Shown here in pieces: positions 1 to 12,800 of a stretch of DNA of 64,000 bases. This DNA is from Oryza sativa Japonica Group (Eukaryota > Streptophyta > Magnoliopsida > Poales > Poaceae). The translations under genes and the position numbers were made by a program. The number at the start of each line of letters is the position of its first letter. The stretch's first letter is position 1. The stretch is from the NCBI RefSeq assembly GCF_034140825.1, contig NC_089035.1, forward strand, positions 35,499,501 to 35,563,500, written 5' to 3'. The notes under the pieces were generated by a model that saw only the letters and a list, made by a program, of their open reading frames with translations, had not been told where the DNA came from and did not search any database.

Positions 1-402
1 TGCAAGTTGTATGCGGTTATATCTTTCTGTGTGGTTGTCCATTTCCCCCATCTTTTCATGAATCTTCTGAAAGATAAGATTGTGGGGTTTATGTTTTGAA
101 GTAGTACTCCATAAATACCTGGAGATTCGATTTTGAGTTATCGCTGTACTGAAATCCAAGTGTCAGAGCACGATATAGTTTCTCTTTTTATCCCTCTACG
201 GTTATTGTGAGGATTACCATACGCGATTTTCAAACATCTTGACTGGGCTGTACCATGTTCTTCTTTTATTTGAGGAATACAGTATGTGTTTCACTTGGAT
301 GCTTACTGGTTACTGCCCTCTTTGAAGCAACTGTATATGTGATTTATCTAATGCAAATGTTTTGCTTGGGATCCAGTCAGGTCAACTAGTGGTCCTCTGC
401 AG
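1..402. other. Intron-like or intergenic sequence at the left edge
   Basis: AT-rich sequence without a credible coding frame. If the short exon at 403-470 is real, this stretch is its upstream intron. No RNA gene or repeat is recognised. Confidence 0.3.
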
Positions 403-470
403 GAGCATATGAGGGTCTGTACTCTGAGGCAGCTGGTGGACCCTATGAGAAACTCTACTGGTCGCTGTAA
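403..470 (+). CDS. Possible last coding exon of an upstream gene
   Basis: A splice-acceptor-like site (cctctgcag, ending at 402) is followed by an open stretch ending in TAA at 468-470. In the frame that uses this stop it reads as an aromatic, Glu/Gly-rich tail ending KLYWSL, which looks more like a protein C-terminus than random sequence. The preceding exon would lie left of the window. The family is not recognised. The alternative is chance sequence; no second exon was found to support it. Confidence 0.3.
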
Positions 471-2194
471 AATTAGTAACTGCAAATTGTGCTTTTCTAA
501 TCTGTATGTGTGTACAATATCTTTCGAGTTAGAACAGTTCCCAAAATCTGGAATTCTTTTTGTTTGCTCGAGGAATAGTTTACTAGGGTAGGGGCTTCTT
601 CTCATTGGAGTTTACTTCTGTCCTAAACCAATAGCCTCTTGCTAAAAGCTTTGGGTATTCACCTGATTAAGCTATGATTTGTTTGTTTTTTCCTCATATA
701 GATTTCAGGTTTCAGGTAGGAGTATGCGTTAGTTGGCGAATTGATTCGTTTTGCCATTTTTGGAGAGACATAGCGGCAAAGTTAGATAAACACGTAAATT
801 TCATGTCGTTGTCAGCAGAAGGTAGGCCAACGATGTCAGTTTTTCTTCTAATCTGAGAAAATGATTTCTGTTGGCACCTGCTAGAGTCAAAAGGTCGAAG
901 TTACCGTGAACAGTAAAATGACATTTTTGTCCGCAGTACATGATTTGAGCCCGTGCTAAATTACATCGTCGACTGTAACCATTGGCACTTAATTTAGGAA
1001 TGTCTATAATCTTCTTATTATGTTGAGGTTCTCGAGAAGGCCTGCCGATAAATAGACATACAGGATGATTACCTTTTAGAGAAGGTAAAAGGCAGAACTC
1101 CCTTTTTTTTTTTTGGTTAGATCGAAGTTTGCAAGTTGCAACTGATCATATATTAGAGTGTAGAATAGCCTACATAGGCAAGATGATAGAAAAAGTAGAT
1201 TATTTGATATAATCTGTAGGCTAGCTCTAACCACCAATCTACGGACCACGGGGTGCAAACTTTGCCATGTCCTTTTATGTCATAGCATAGCCTTTCCATC
1301 GTCTGATTACACGTCTCAAGATGCCATGTTCATTTTTCATTTTATAGAAATTTTAAAAGGAAGGATATATTGAATCATTTGCTTAAAAGGTTTTCTTAGA
1401 AATTTAAAATTTCTATGTTTTCTCTACAATTCAAAGCGGCCTTACATTTTTAGCAACTGCACTGGTTTTATACTTATATTGTCACCTCCTCGTCATTTCC
1501 ATCTTGTTACAATTTACCGCTGCCTAATTTCCGTATGTACCCCTGTCAGTAAGACGGGTAGCTGCACCAATAAACACTGTCTTGCGTTGCTCTCACGAGT
1601 TCACCAACCATCAGAGTTCCAACGTACTACTAGTACTATCCACAAGACAAGTGATGGTAAATCACTTGATTTGTTGAAGTAGGCTTCTAGGATTCCCAGC
1701 AATAACTGTGCTCAAGATGAAAAGGGGGAAGAAATCAAAGAATGCGCCAATTGGTACGCTGTTCTCTGGCTAGACGGTCAATACGGTAGCAGGTGACAAA
1801 TTGACAATATGGCATGGAACCCAGCTGGTTCACACGAGAACCTCAGCAAGACTGTCAGTGAAAAAAAAATCACTGCGGTTGATACACAAACCACCCGAAA
1901 AGGATGAACACCTGTAAGTGGCCGGCAGAACCAACGACAACTGAGTTCAGATGATAAAAGACTATTTCCGAATCTCAGCAACATTTCATAAGGATTTTCG
2001 AAAATTGACAATAAATATCAGTATTAGCTAGGCTACTAGTGGATTGAGATCCTCTATAGTGAACTGCATCGTGCCTTCATCACTGACATGTGAACCTGAT
2101 AATCTTTGGGTTGAGCAAAGGATTCTGATCTGCTACTAGCTAAGCCTGAGTGGTTGCCCGACCAACTCGGGCGCAGGCTCTGCCGCTTTGTCTA
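471..2194. other. Non-coding, possible 3' UTR then intergenic
   Basis: If the exon ending at 470 is real, its 3' UTR would occupy the first few hundred bases. The rest is AT-rich intergenic DNA with only short open frames on both strands and no recognisable domain. Confidence 0.35.
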
Positions 2195-2341
2195 GGTGTG
2201 TTTAGTTCTTGAAAAAAAGCCGGAAGTTTGAAGAAAGTTAGGAGTTTGAAAACAAAATTAAAAATTTATGTGTGTAGGAAAGTTTTTGATGTGATATGAT
2301 ATGATGGAAAGTTGGAAATATGGGGAAAACTAAGCACGGCC
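2195..2341. mobile_element. Small MITE, 147 bp, CTA target duplication
   Basis: The left end ggtgtgtttagtt and the reverse complement of the right end (ggccgtgcttagtt) form imperfect terminal inverted repeats. They are flanked by the same 3 bases, cta, at 2192-2194 and 2342-2344. A 3-base duplication fits PIF/Harbinger-type (Tourist-like) elements, although TTA/TAA is more usual. It has no coding capacity. Confidence 0.6.
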
Positions 2342-2788
2342 CTAGTGGATGCGTTTTATTCTGCCGTGCTCAAATGGCTGAAATTAAGCTCACTCGGTAG
2401 GAGCTCAGCTACAGATCCAAAAGGCGGTAGGAGCAAACGAGCAATGCGTGTGTCGTTGTGTTGCATTGATCAAACGCGATTTGTGCAACAGGAATGACGT
2501 ACCAGTGTACAGTGGCTTGAATTGTCCGACGGTACAAAAATGTACAATATGTACTGGCCGGCATATGTAATGCAGACCGGAGGCCAGTACAATGGCTGAT
2601 TAGATTTTTTTTTAGATAATGGAATATAAAAAAAAAGCCATTGCTCAATTACTGCTGATGTTTCAATTATTGCGGCTGATAAACCATTGCTGAAGTGTTC
2701 ATGAACGGTGAGCTAGCCAAGAATCAGAAGTTGATTCCGCCACTCTCCAAGCATGTGCCAGTGCGTTAGAACGGGTCACAAATACTAT

Positions 2789-2962
2789 GGGCATGTTCAG
2801 AATGTAGCTAAAATAAGCCTTACCAAATTTTGATAATACCAAAATTTTTGGCAGGATTTCTTATGTATTTAATAAATTTGGCAACAAACTAAACGTAGAT
2901 ATTTTTTGGCATCTAATCTAAAAAATGGTATGGTTAAAAATGATATCAAAGTGAACAGGTCC
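2789..2962. mobile_element. Small MITE, 174 bp, TAT target duplication
   Basis: The ends gggcatgttca and, reverse complemented, ggacctgttca pair as terminal inverted repeats and are flanked by tat on both sides (2786-2788, 2963-2965). A related, opposite-facing and truncated copy lies at about 13073-13205 inside SYT-A. The interior is AT-rich and non-coding. Confidence 0.6.
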
Positions 2963-3503
2963 TATATTACCTTTAATAATGTTAAGAAACGATAGGCAAA
3001 TAAATGATAAAAAACAATAAATCAATAACAGAAGACAAGATTTTACGTGGAAAACCCTCCCACAACAGGAGAGAAAAAACCACGTGCGCTAGCCAGCAAA
3101 ATATCTTCACTGTATCAGGGTGAGATTACAACGCTGAACGGCGACTTACAAGAGGTCTATATGAAGGTGAAACCTTAAAAGGATAACGATCTGTACCGCG
3201 GAGGCTCCGCTCCCACACCCCCGGGTGTCCCCAGGTGCATAACGTTATTTGGTTAACCCAATGGGCCAGCTTCAGCCTCCGCTTCGCTTCGGTCCAAGTC
3301 TACGGCAACGACGGGCCTCCGTTTCGCTCCAACAGAAGCTGGCCTTTATTATATGCAAATGAATTTGGATCACAACTCAACACAATAATAGATATAATAC
3401 CCCGTAGATATTAGATCTAGTATTTAGATATCATGCTGATGTTACCATGGGTACATATGATGTTAGACATGGCATCCCGTAAGTATTGGATCTAATAACT
3501 AGA
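2963..3503. repeat. Unclassified repeat-like intergenic sequence
   Basis: It contains a stretch around 3040-3095 (tttacgtggaaaaccctccc and following) of a kind seen in many plant dispersed repeats, then a segment with several cctccg/cttcg motifs around 3270-3340. I could not define ends, inverted repeats or a family. It has no coding capacity. Confidence 0.25.
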
Positions 3504-3677
3504 GGCCTATTTGGAATGGCTCTAACTCTAGTTTCATCTTTCCTGTAGCGAAGCCTAGTAAAAGAGTTCCAACACCACCTAAAATAGAAGCGGAACTGGG
3601 TGAAGCTCACAAAATAAACTAGAGAGATGTGGCTGGGTTTAGGCTACTCCACAACTCCACTCCAGACCCAACTCACC
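3504..3677. mobile_element. Dispersed non-autonomous element, copy 1
   Basis: It starts ggcctatttgg and includes the motifs cacctaaaatagaagcgga and ctactccacaactc. An opposite-facing copy of the same family is at about 21470-21668. The shared sequence spans nearly the full length, so this is a dispersed repeat. The class is unknown, possibly hAT- or PIF-like. Confidence 0.5.
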
Positions 3678-4254
3678 ATTAGTTAGCAATCACACTTAGA
3701 TCTTAATACAGTTCACGGAGGGAGCAAGTCGTATGCACTGCGTTTTCGTTTTCAGTTAGCGTTCGAGGGACTAATATCACGTAATGCTTGGTCAACGATG
3801 TTCGTACCATACACCACTTCACCGGCAAGTGGGACCCATATGTATCTGAGTCAATGCCCTGCAGGGCACCACCACCAGCCAGGCAGGGGCAGCAGCGGCT
3901 GATCTCGTCGTCGTCGTCGACGTCGACGTCGGTCGGTCACTCTCAGCCTCCTCACCTCAGGGGCAGATCCGTCAACCCTCCACAAATCCCGAGAAACGGA
4001 CACCCCTACTTCCTTAAAAAAAAAGACAAACCCTAAATTTTTTGTGTTCAACGTTCGACCGTCCGCCTTATTTAAAAAAATTATGAAAAAAATTAAAAAG
4101 ACAAATAAAACATAAAGTATTAGTTATGTTTTATCATCTAACAATAATAAAAATACTAATTATAAAAAAGATTATATAAGACGGATAGTGAAATGTTGCA
4201 TACGGAAACTCAGGATTTGTTTTTTTTTTGTTTTTTTTTTGGAGGGAGTACACC

Positions 4255-6697
4255 ACACTCCTCTTAAATACACCCACAAGTTCGCCCACAGTGAAGCGCC
4301 CACCTACACACTCTCTCTCCTCGCGTCCACGGCTTCCGCGCCCCGACACCCCGCACGGCGACGCCAGCTCAGTCGCCCGCGCCGCAGTGCTGGGATCACC
4401 AGTCGCCAGGCCAGCGCGAGGTTGTACGCGGCAGGACGACGAGGCGGCCCGGCGCGCTCTCCCCGCGCCGCCGCCGGGGTCGCGGGGGACGAAATGCCGG
4501 CGTGTTCGGAAGCAGATCGGTGACCTGACCTCCCCCGCGCGGCGGGATTTCGGCGGCCGGAAGGCTGGATCTTTGATTCTTGAGGCGAATGGTGGTGGAG
4601 GGGAGGAGGAGGGGGGGTTACCGGATTTCTTCTGCCTGGCGAAAGGTTGGGGACTCGACTCTCTGTCTCTCCGTTTTTTTTTTTTTTTTTGGTTTTCTCT
4701 CTCCACCATTGCGTTCTTGTATGCAAATGGGGTTGGAATTTGGGGGCGAGATTGGAACCTGATTACCTGGGTTTGATCTGGCACCCTGATTTAGGACCCA
4801 GAATTGAAGGAGATGGTCGTAGATTTGTGCAATGTAGTATGTGCCGCGCTCGTTCGTAGACAGTGAGTGTCTCGTCAGTTTCTCCTCAATTTTCTTGTTC
4901 GAAATAAAGGGGAAAAAAGCGTTTCTAAAAAAAAAAATTTCCCCCCTTTTAATGTCCGAGGAGTTGGGTGGTCGGAGTTAATTAATGGCATCAGAATTAA
5001 ATTAAAGGACTACCTTGGTGTGCCTGGTACTAAGTGCTCTCTACAGCGGCTAATTTATTACAATTAACACCCCTTTTCTAGATGTGTTAATAGTTTATTT
5101 TTTTTGTTCAGTAAAAATGTCTACTTTTGCAGCACTAAATGTTTTTCTCCTGAATTTTGGGACTTGGGGTGGCATCTCCACCTAGTTCACAGTCAGTCCA
5201 TTGTACTGCGCGGTATGAATTGGTGTACTGCTGCTATACTAGTGTAGGCCGTGCCATGAGCAGGGTAAGCTCATGAAACCCATGAATATCCCCGCGCCCA
5301 CCTCGCCCCCCCCAAAAGTCCAAAGGCATCGTCTTTCTTTCCTTTCCTTCTCTTCCCTGGTGGTGGTTGTCTCGCATTGTGCATCGCAGCTTTTGCTTTT
5401 GTGCCATGGCCTTAACCATCATCAGTATCTGCGCTGCTGGTGAGCATATTTGGTTTCTTTTCGAAGGCAGCCGCATGAGGGGTGCAGAACTGCAGATGTA
5501 ATGTTAGGTGAGATATCTATCTATGATGCGGTGCCATGCGCTGGAGCATTTAAGGAGATCGCCCGGCTGCAAGGGAATCTTGCCATCTCCCGTTGGCAGT
5601 TCTTGTTGAAACAGTTTCTTGGAGTTGTCTGACAACTGTTTTTCTTTATGATGGTTTGTCAGTCCTAAGTGTAAGTGCGGTGCTTAGGGCACAGTGGCAA
5701 AGGGTAGTAGAAGTTCTTGTTAAGATAATTGGGTGTGTGCTTTTATTAAAACAGGGGAGAGGAGTGGTGATAGCTGCCTTGTGATGTGATTTGGGTGGTT
5801 GCTTTTGTCATATGCAGATGATCCCAACTGCCCCGTTTAGAAAATAAACTAAAGCAGATTAGCCTGATGGTGAGTCCTACGGCTTTGACTAGAGGAAGAG
5901 AACATGAGCCACGTGTATTTTATTTGGGACGGGAGATTACCATGTAGCAGTTGAGAAATGTGATGTGCCCTGCATAGAGTTGACTCACTCTGTGAGCATT
6001 TCTCCTTTTTTTTTTCTTTTATCCTGAGAAAGAGGTTGCATCAGCATCAAGTGTTGATCATGGGAATTATTAGCGGTTATTCTGAGGTGATGGCTAGCTA
6101 CAAACTAGAGAGCTGTTAAACTCTGTTCTGAAACTCTAAAGCAATTCTTGTAGTATTGTACAAATCCACGTTGTTTATTGGACCTAATACTGCTGGTATT
6201 TAGCCATTTGTGTAATTTGATGTGTCAAACCCCTGTCAGGTCATATCAGTTATACTTGTATATATTATAAATATTTGCTGTGGTTAGCTGGCCTAGGAAT
6301 TTGTCCTTGAAATTATCTAAGACAATCCCAATATGAAAAGTATCAACACGGAAACACTACTTCTAGATGTTAATAGTAGCAAGCATCTTGTTCATTCAAC
6401 TCTAGTAGTGTTAGATTATTTTCTGTGCAAAACAGTCGCTCCTCATCTTCAAGATTTTAGCATATTTATTTTTTAAATTTGGCAATTGGTGCTGAAAGTA
6501 TATCTAAGGGCAGAGTTTATGCTTCATGTTTCCTAACCTTTTATTCCTTCTTTCTACTTGCACTTTACTATATTCTTGCTGTTACGCACCACATTGATTT
6601 ACTTTCTTTTTCTTTTTCTCATGCTAGAGGAGTGAAGAGCTGATGGGAAAGATTGGTTTCTAGTGTTGGACCAGTTTGTTTCCAACAAGCATCAACC
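4255..6697 (+). promoter_or_regulatory. 5' leader and leader introns of the LRR receptor kinase
   Basis: Sequence composition changes sharply near 4260 from AT-rich DNA to a GC-rich block at about 4290-4620, typical of a grass first exon. A cttaaata element near 4263 could serve as TATA box. The GC-rich block is followed by T-rich, intron-like DNA, and a plausible acceptor (tctcatgctag) lies near 6627, about 70 bases before the ATG. I infer a 5' UTR split by at least one ~2 kb intron. Exact splice sites cannot be fixed without transcripts. Confidence 0.45.
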
Positions 6698-8959
6698 ATG
6701 CAAGATCATATACTTACAGCTTTTCTGGTTGTTTCTCTCCTCTTTGCATGCATTCCTCCTGCCAAGAGTGCTGATCTGAACTCCGACAAGCAGGCTCTTC
6801 TTGCATTTGCTGCCTCACTGCCACATGGCAGGAAGCTCAACTGGAGCTCTGCAGCCCCAGTCTGCACTTCATGGGTTGGGGTGACTTGCACACCAGACAA
6901 TAGCCGCGTGCAAACACTACGCCTACCAGCAGTAGGGCTCTTTGGCCCGCTACCCTCAGACACGCTTGGCAAGCTTGATGCCCTGGAGGTATTGAGCCTT
7001 AGGTCCAATCGCATCACTGTTGATCTCCCTCCTGAAGTAGGATCCATTCCTTCTCTCCATTCCCTATATCTTCAGCATAATAACCTATCCGGGATCATAC
7101 CGACTTCCCTTACTTCCACTTTAACATTTCTAGATCTGTCATACAACACTTTTGATGGAGAAATCCCATTGAGAGTGCAAAATCTCACTCAACTTACTGC
7201 ATTGCTTCTCCAGAATAACTCTCTTTCTGGACCCATCCCTGACCTCCAACTCCCAAAATTGAGGCATTTGAATTTGAGCAACAATAACCTCAGTGGGCCA
7301 ATACCACCTTCCTTGCAAAGATTCCCAGCCAATTCCTTCTTGGGGAATGCTTTTCTATGTGGGTTTCCTTTACAACCTTGCCCTGGGACTGCACCTTCAC
7401 CTTCTCCTTCTCCAACATCACCATCACCCGGCAAGGCCAAGAAGGGCTTCTGGAAAAGGATCAGAACTGGTGTTATAATTGCACTTGCTGCCGCAGGAGG
7501 GGTATTGTTGCTAATCTTGATTGTTTTACTCTTGATATGTATTTTCAAGAGAAAGAAAAGCACAGAACCTACTACAGCTTCTTCGTCAAAAGGAAAAACT
7601 GTTGCTGGTGGAAGGGGAGAAAATCCTAAGGAGGAGTACAGCAGTGGTGTTCAGGAAGCTGAGAGGAATAAATTGGTTTTCTTTGAGGGCTGTTCATATA
7701 ATTTTGACCTAGAGGATTTGCTGAGAGCTTCAGCTGAAGTCCTTGGAAAAGGGAGTTACGGAACTACTTATAAAGCTGTTCTTGAGGATGGCACCACAGT
7801 TGTGGTCAAGAGATTGAAGGAGGTGGTCGTGGGGAAGAAGGATTTTGAACAGCAGATGGAGATAGTTGGCAGGGTTGGCCAGCACCAGAATGTTGTCCCA
7901 TTGCGTGCCTACTATTACTCCAAGGATGAGAAGCTACTGGTGTATGACTATATCCCATCTGGTAGCCTTGCTGTTGTTTTGCATGGTATGCATTTTTCCT
8001 CTTTTACATTTGAACTATTTACCTATCTATTTCTGAAATCTGAACATTTAGACTATGGAGGGCTCCTGCTTTTATTCTTAGATGATGTATAACATTCTTG
8101 TAAAATCATGCCATTTAGAAGGAACCAAGGAAACCTGTTTCTCCTCCGGGTTATTCTCTCATTTTTCCATTCATAAGTCGTAACCATAGGTTTGGAAATA
8201 CATCCATCAATAGTACTCACTGTAAGCAGTGAATTTAGACTTAAACAGTCCGCTTTGATCCATGCTAGCTTTTGCATAAGCATAAGCCAAACCGCTGAAG
8301 TGAAATGACATGGTTGATGATAAATACTTGTAGGGAATAAAGCTACTGGAAAAGCTCCATTGGATTGGGAGACGAGGGTAAAGATATCTCTTGGTGTGGC
8401 TCGTGGAATTGCTCATCTTCATGCTGAGGGAGGCGGGAAGTTCATCCATGGCAACCTCAAGTCATCAAACATCCTTCTGTCACAGAACCTCGACGGCTGT
8501 GTCTCTGAGTTTGGGCTGGCACAGCTTATGACCATTCCACCAGCTCCAGCACGCCTTGTCGGATATCGTGCACCAGAAGTCCTCGAGACTAAAAAGCCAA
8601 CCCAGAAGTCTGATGTCTACAGCTTCGGTGTGTTGGTCCTCGAAATGCTGACAGGAAAAGCGCCTCTGAGATCTCCTGGACGAGAGGACTCCATTGAGCA
8701 CTTGCCAAGGTGGGTGCAGTCTGTGGTCCGGGAAGAATGGACCGCGGAGGTTTTTGACGTCGACTTGTTAAGGCATCCCAACATTGAGGATGAGATGGTT
8801 CAGATGCTCCAGGTTGCAATGGCATGTGTTGCCGCCCCCCCTGATCAACGGCCAAAAATGGACGAGGTGATCAGGAGGATCGTTGAGATCCGGAATTCCT
8901 ACTCCGGGTCAAGAACACCACCGGAGGAGAAGCAGAAGGATGAATCTGCAGCGCCATGA
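6698..8959 (+). CDS. LRR receptor-like kinase, probably catalytically inactive (At5g58300 type)
   Basis: Two exons, 6698-7985 and 8334-8959, joined at a GT-AG intron, give 637 residues, the usual size for this family. Order: signal peptide (1-24), LRR N-cap (about 25-64), five or so leucine-rich repeats (about 70-215), Pro/Ser linker (230-246), basic stop and a single membrane segment (about 259-283), juxtamembrane tail, kinase fold (about 345-610). The glycine loop (LGKGSYG, 349-355) and the ATP-anchoring Lys371 are present. The catalytic HRD is replaced by HGN (468-470) and DFG by EFG (488-490), so phosphotransfer is unlikely. Such pseudokinases act as plasma-membrane co-receptors or scaffolds. 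An in-frame Met lies 15 codons upstream (6653). I prefer 6698 because the signal peptide then starts at once. The ligand and partners are unknown. Confidence 0.9.
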
Positions 8960-9679
8960 GCGCCATTGTTTAGCAAAGGTAGCTGCTAGCTAGGCTGCAT
9001 AGTTACTGGCTTATAGAGAGCTTCAGCAAAGTTGATAGCCGCTTGCTTTAGTGAGGTTTTTCTGCTGATTTCTGATCTTCTTTAGATAATTTTTTTTGGG
9101 ATTTAATTCTCACAGTAGTGATCTGTTGGTCATTACCATTGTTCCATTCCAGTTAAATCAGTAGCTCTTCTGATTTTTCATAGGGTGATGTTCAGTGTTC
9201 TGTAATTTGACATGCCTTTTTTTCCAGTGTGATTAATGAATTGAGTTTTCCTTGCGATTTCGGCTTTGTCAGAAATTGGACCAATTGGACCTGTGTATAT
9301 TCAGGCTATCTAGTACATGTATTATCTTGCAAAGCATCTCCGCTGTTCATATTCCTTAACCTGGTACTTTTCAAAGTTCAAACACCATAAAACATCCCAA
9401 CTTGTAAAACATTACAAGTTGGTGAAATCCACAGCTGGTGTAATCTCTGGTTTTTTAGTAAAAGATTTTACGCGCCCAATGCATGTAAATTCCAGAACAA
9501 AAAACAAATCTCTTCTGGAGCATGTTTTGTAATTTCAATATGTTAGAATGCTGTTTTTATATCTGTTTAGAAGGATAACGACCTGGCATTACTTTTCAGT
9601 TCCAGTTCCATTTTCGATGTCAATAGCATGACAACATTGTTCTGAAGGCAATTAAGAAAATATTCAACAGAATCAAAAC

Positions 9680-9720
<41 letters not shown>

Positions 9721-9844
9721 CAAAGGTAATATCTACAGGACTTGATCACAGGTATCGGCAAATTGTTTTTTAGCAACAGGCACCTCTAGGCGTATCCTCC
9801 TGTAGCTCGCATTGGTCAAGCATTCGCCTGTTTCCTTGCAGTTT
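8960..9844. other. Convergent 3' region between the receptor kinase and SYT-A, with a (TA)n tract
   Basis: The receptor kinase (+) and SYT-A (-) converge here, so both 3' UTRs lie in this stretch. A dinucleotide (TA)n microsatellite occupies about 9682-9717. No further gene is seen. Confidence 0.6.
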
Positions 9845-12800
9845 CTACGAAGATTTCCACTGGAACTCAATCTGAATCTGGCCACGCTTTGAGTTGATGA
9901 GATCGTACATTTCAATGATCCGTTTGTTGATGATCACATCTGCGAGGCTAATATCAATGTGGCCTAAACTTTCCTGATAAAAAGAAACGCATCAGTGTAA
10001 TACATTTGCAGTAGTCTTCAATTTATTTGGCAGAATTCAAGCAAGTAAATCTTGACAATTACAGTAATGTTTCCAACCATATGGATACACTCATTGAAGT
10101 AGATAATCCACAAGAAGACAACGCAGCAACATATTTCGAGTAGAGACAATGCTAGTTCAGCTACGAGAATACTTCCTCCGTTCCAAAATAAATCAACTCG
10201 TAGAGTTTGAAATTTGTCCTAAAATAAACCAACTTCTAACTTCTTACCTACCACCAATCTGCAAATCGAGAAATTTTATTACTTCAATACCCCTCACCTA
10301 CCTATCAATCAATATAACTTTTACATTAATTAAAGGTATTATGATCTTTTATTTCTTTCCAACATAGTTTCTTGGGATGCTAGGGTTTGGTTTTTTTTGA
10401 TAGAGGGAGTACTAGATTATCGTAGGCGTGTTCCCTAAGCTCTTATAGGTGCGATTTTTGGAAGAACTTTCTATATAGATATTTCTTAAAATGCTTTTCT
10501 AAATCCATTTTTTAACTTTTAAATAATTATTTCGGTAGTTACTGCCACTAAATAATTGTTATAATCTATCATCTAAAATGAATGGGGCCTAACTGGCAGA
10601 ATTTCATGAACAAAACTATACCTTATTGCGTATCAACGCTTTTTTGGTACCTAGGACTTCAACATGTAGCTTATCATTTGCAGGGGTTTCCTCACACTCA
10701 AACTCAAATTCTTCCTTCCATCGTGGATTCCTGTTCTCTTTGACCACCTACAAAGAGAGGAAGAATTTTGTGGGTTTTTATTTTTTTTGTGGGGCATGGG
10801 ATAATATCATAGTCCAGTGGTGATATTGTACTGAAGTGCATAATATTTTAAAGATTAATACCTTTGTTTTCTTCTCTACTCCTTTGAAAGTTAGTTTTAC
10901 ATATGGATTCGTGTTACATTTTCCTTCAAGTTCTTTAGCTTCATGAACAACAACATAAAGCAGCCCTCCAGGATCTTCTTTCTGTATATTGCCTTCCTTG
11001 AAAGGCTTATATGTCAGCTCCAGAGTAATTTCACCAGCAGACTTCTCATTCTGTATACCATTCGGTTCCATGGTCTTAATCAAGTTATCAGTTATAACTT
11101 CAGTCCCTGGGGTAAGTTTTTTCAGCGAAATCTTGCACATGCCCAATTTTTCATCCTTTCCAAACTGGCCATATAAAAAGGAAATAAATCTGCAGTATTT
11201 AGTAACATGGAACAAGAGAAGAATAACACAGGAAATGCTAAGTATTCCATGCCTGTTCCCAGTCGAAGACATTAATATCCAGTTCCTGAGTTTCAGGGTC
11301 TCTGATGACAAACTTGAACTCTTGATTCCACTCTGGATTAAGGTTACTGTGCTTCACTGCTGTTTTCTTGGATGGAAGCTTGCTACCTGACATCTTGAGC
11401 TTCACATACGGATCTCGTTTACCCAACGGACCCTTCTCTCGAAGATTTTGAGCTCTTAAAACTTTCACTAATAGAATACCAACAGGCTTTTTAGAAGCCC
11501 TGCGAATATATGGAGATAAATCAGTAACAGTTATTTCAAGAAAACAGTCAGTGATAAAGACTTTACTTTGAGGGATCCATTATAGGCACTTCAAGGGTCT
11601 TTGGCCATAAAAACATGCTAGCAACTTGATCCATGATGGTCTCCTGCAAAAGCCAAAAAAAAAAGTGGTCACAACCTTTAGTATTTTTACTGAATTGGTT
11701 CACTGGTCCAACCAGCGGGAATGTTTAGCAAGTTTAATGAAAATTTCAGTGCTATTACCATATTTTCACACAAAAAGTTTCAAATCAATAGTGAGGAATA
11801 CCTGAACAAATTTGTAAAGAACAGGAATAGCCATTACATCTGCTCCAAGAAGTTTTAGGCCAAAGTCAACATGTGGCTGCAACACCAACATAACTAATGA
11901 AAAGGAGTGAGATCAGCAGACGCTGATAATAGAAAAAAACAAGTAATATGTTGCCAAACCTTCTCCATGAGAGAAACAAGGATATTTGCAAAGCAAGGAA
12001 ATGAAGACACCAAAGGCTTTAGAGTAATACGAGGCAAAACAAAGACTTGCATATCCACAACCTGAAAAATCTCGTAAGAAAAATGAAGGTTTCACTTGGC
12101 TGAAATCTGTACTTTTTAAGCACATGACCGGAAAAATTCAAGACCTGGATAGTTGCTTTCAACCCGTAAGCCTTTACAACAACAGTGGTATTGGGATTTC
12201 CTGCCCATTTAAGAGAGGGTTCCATAACCAACTCCTGCTCATTTGTAACTTGGACTTTCACTCCTGGGGTACAAACCATGAACTGTTTTACCTTTTTTTT
12301 TTGGCAACATCTTGTAAAACAACTAGAATCGCATATGATCAATTTACAGTAACGTCAGGGTATGAGACAACTAATAGGCCATAGTTAGCTACATATGTGT
12401 ATGGTGATATATACCGCTAATGAATTATACTCCCTCCGTTTCGGGTTATAAGACGTTTTGACTTTGGTTAAAGTCAAACTACTCTTAGTTTGACTAACTC
12501 TGTAGGAAAAAATAGTAATATTTACAACACCAGCATAGATTCATTAAATCTATAATTGAATAAATTTTCATAATATATTTGTCTTGGGTTAAAAATATTA
12601 CTACTTTTTCTACAAAATTAATCAAACTTAGAGTAGTTTGAGTTAAATCAAAACGTCTTATAATCTGAAACGGAGGGAGTACTAGTTATTCATAAACAAT
12701 AACAAGAGGTACAACCCTATCACTAGTGAATATGTCCAATTGCTAAACATAATGCATAGCAAATTAGCCAGAAACCAAGTAGTAGCAATATCTTAATAAT

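Noticed and set aside
4134-4784. Long overlapping open frames on both strands in a GC-rich block
   Set aside because: Compositional: several frames are open at once, none has a domain, and the position fits the 5' UTR exon of the receptor kinase.
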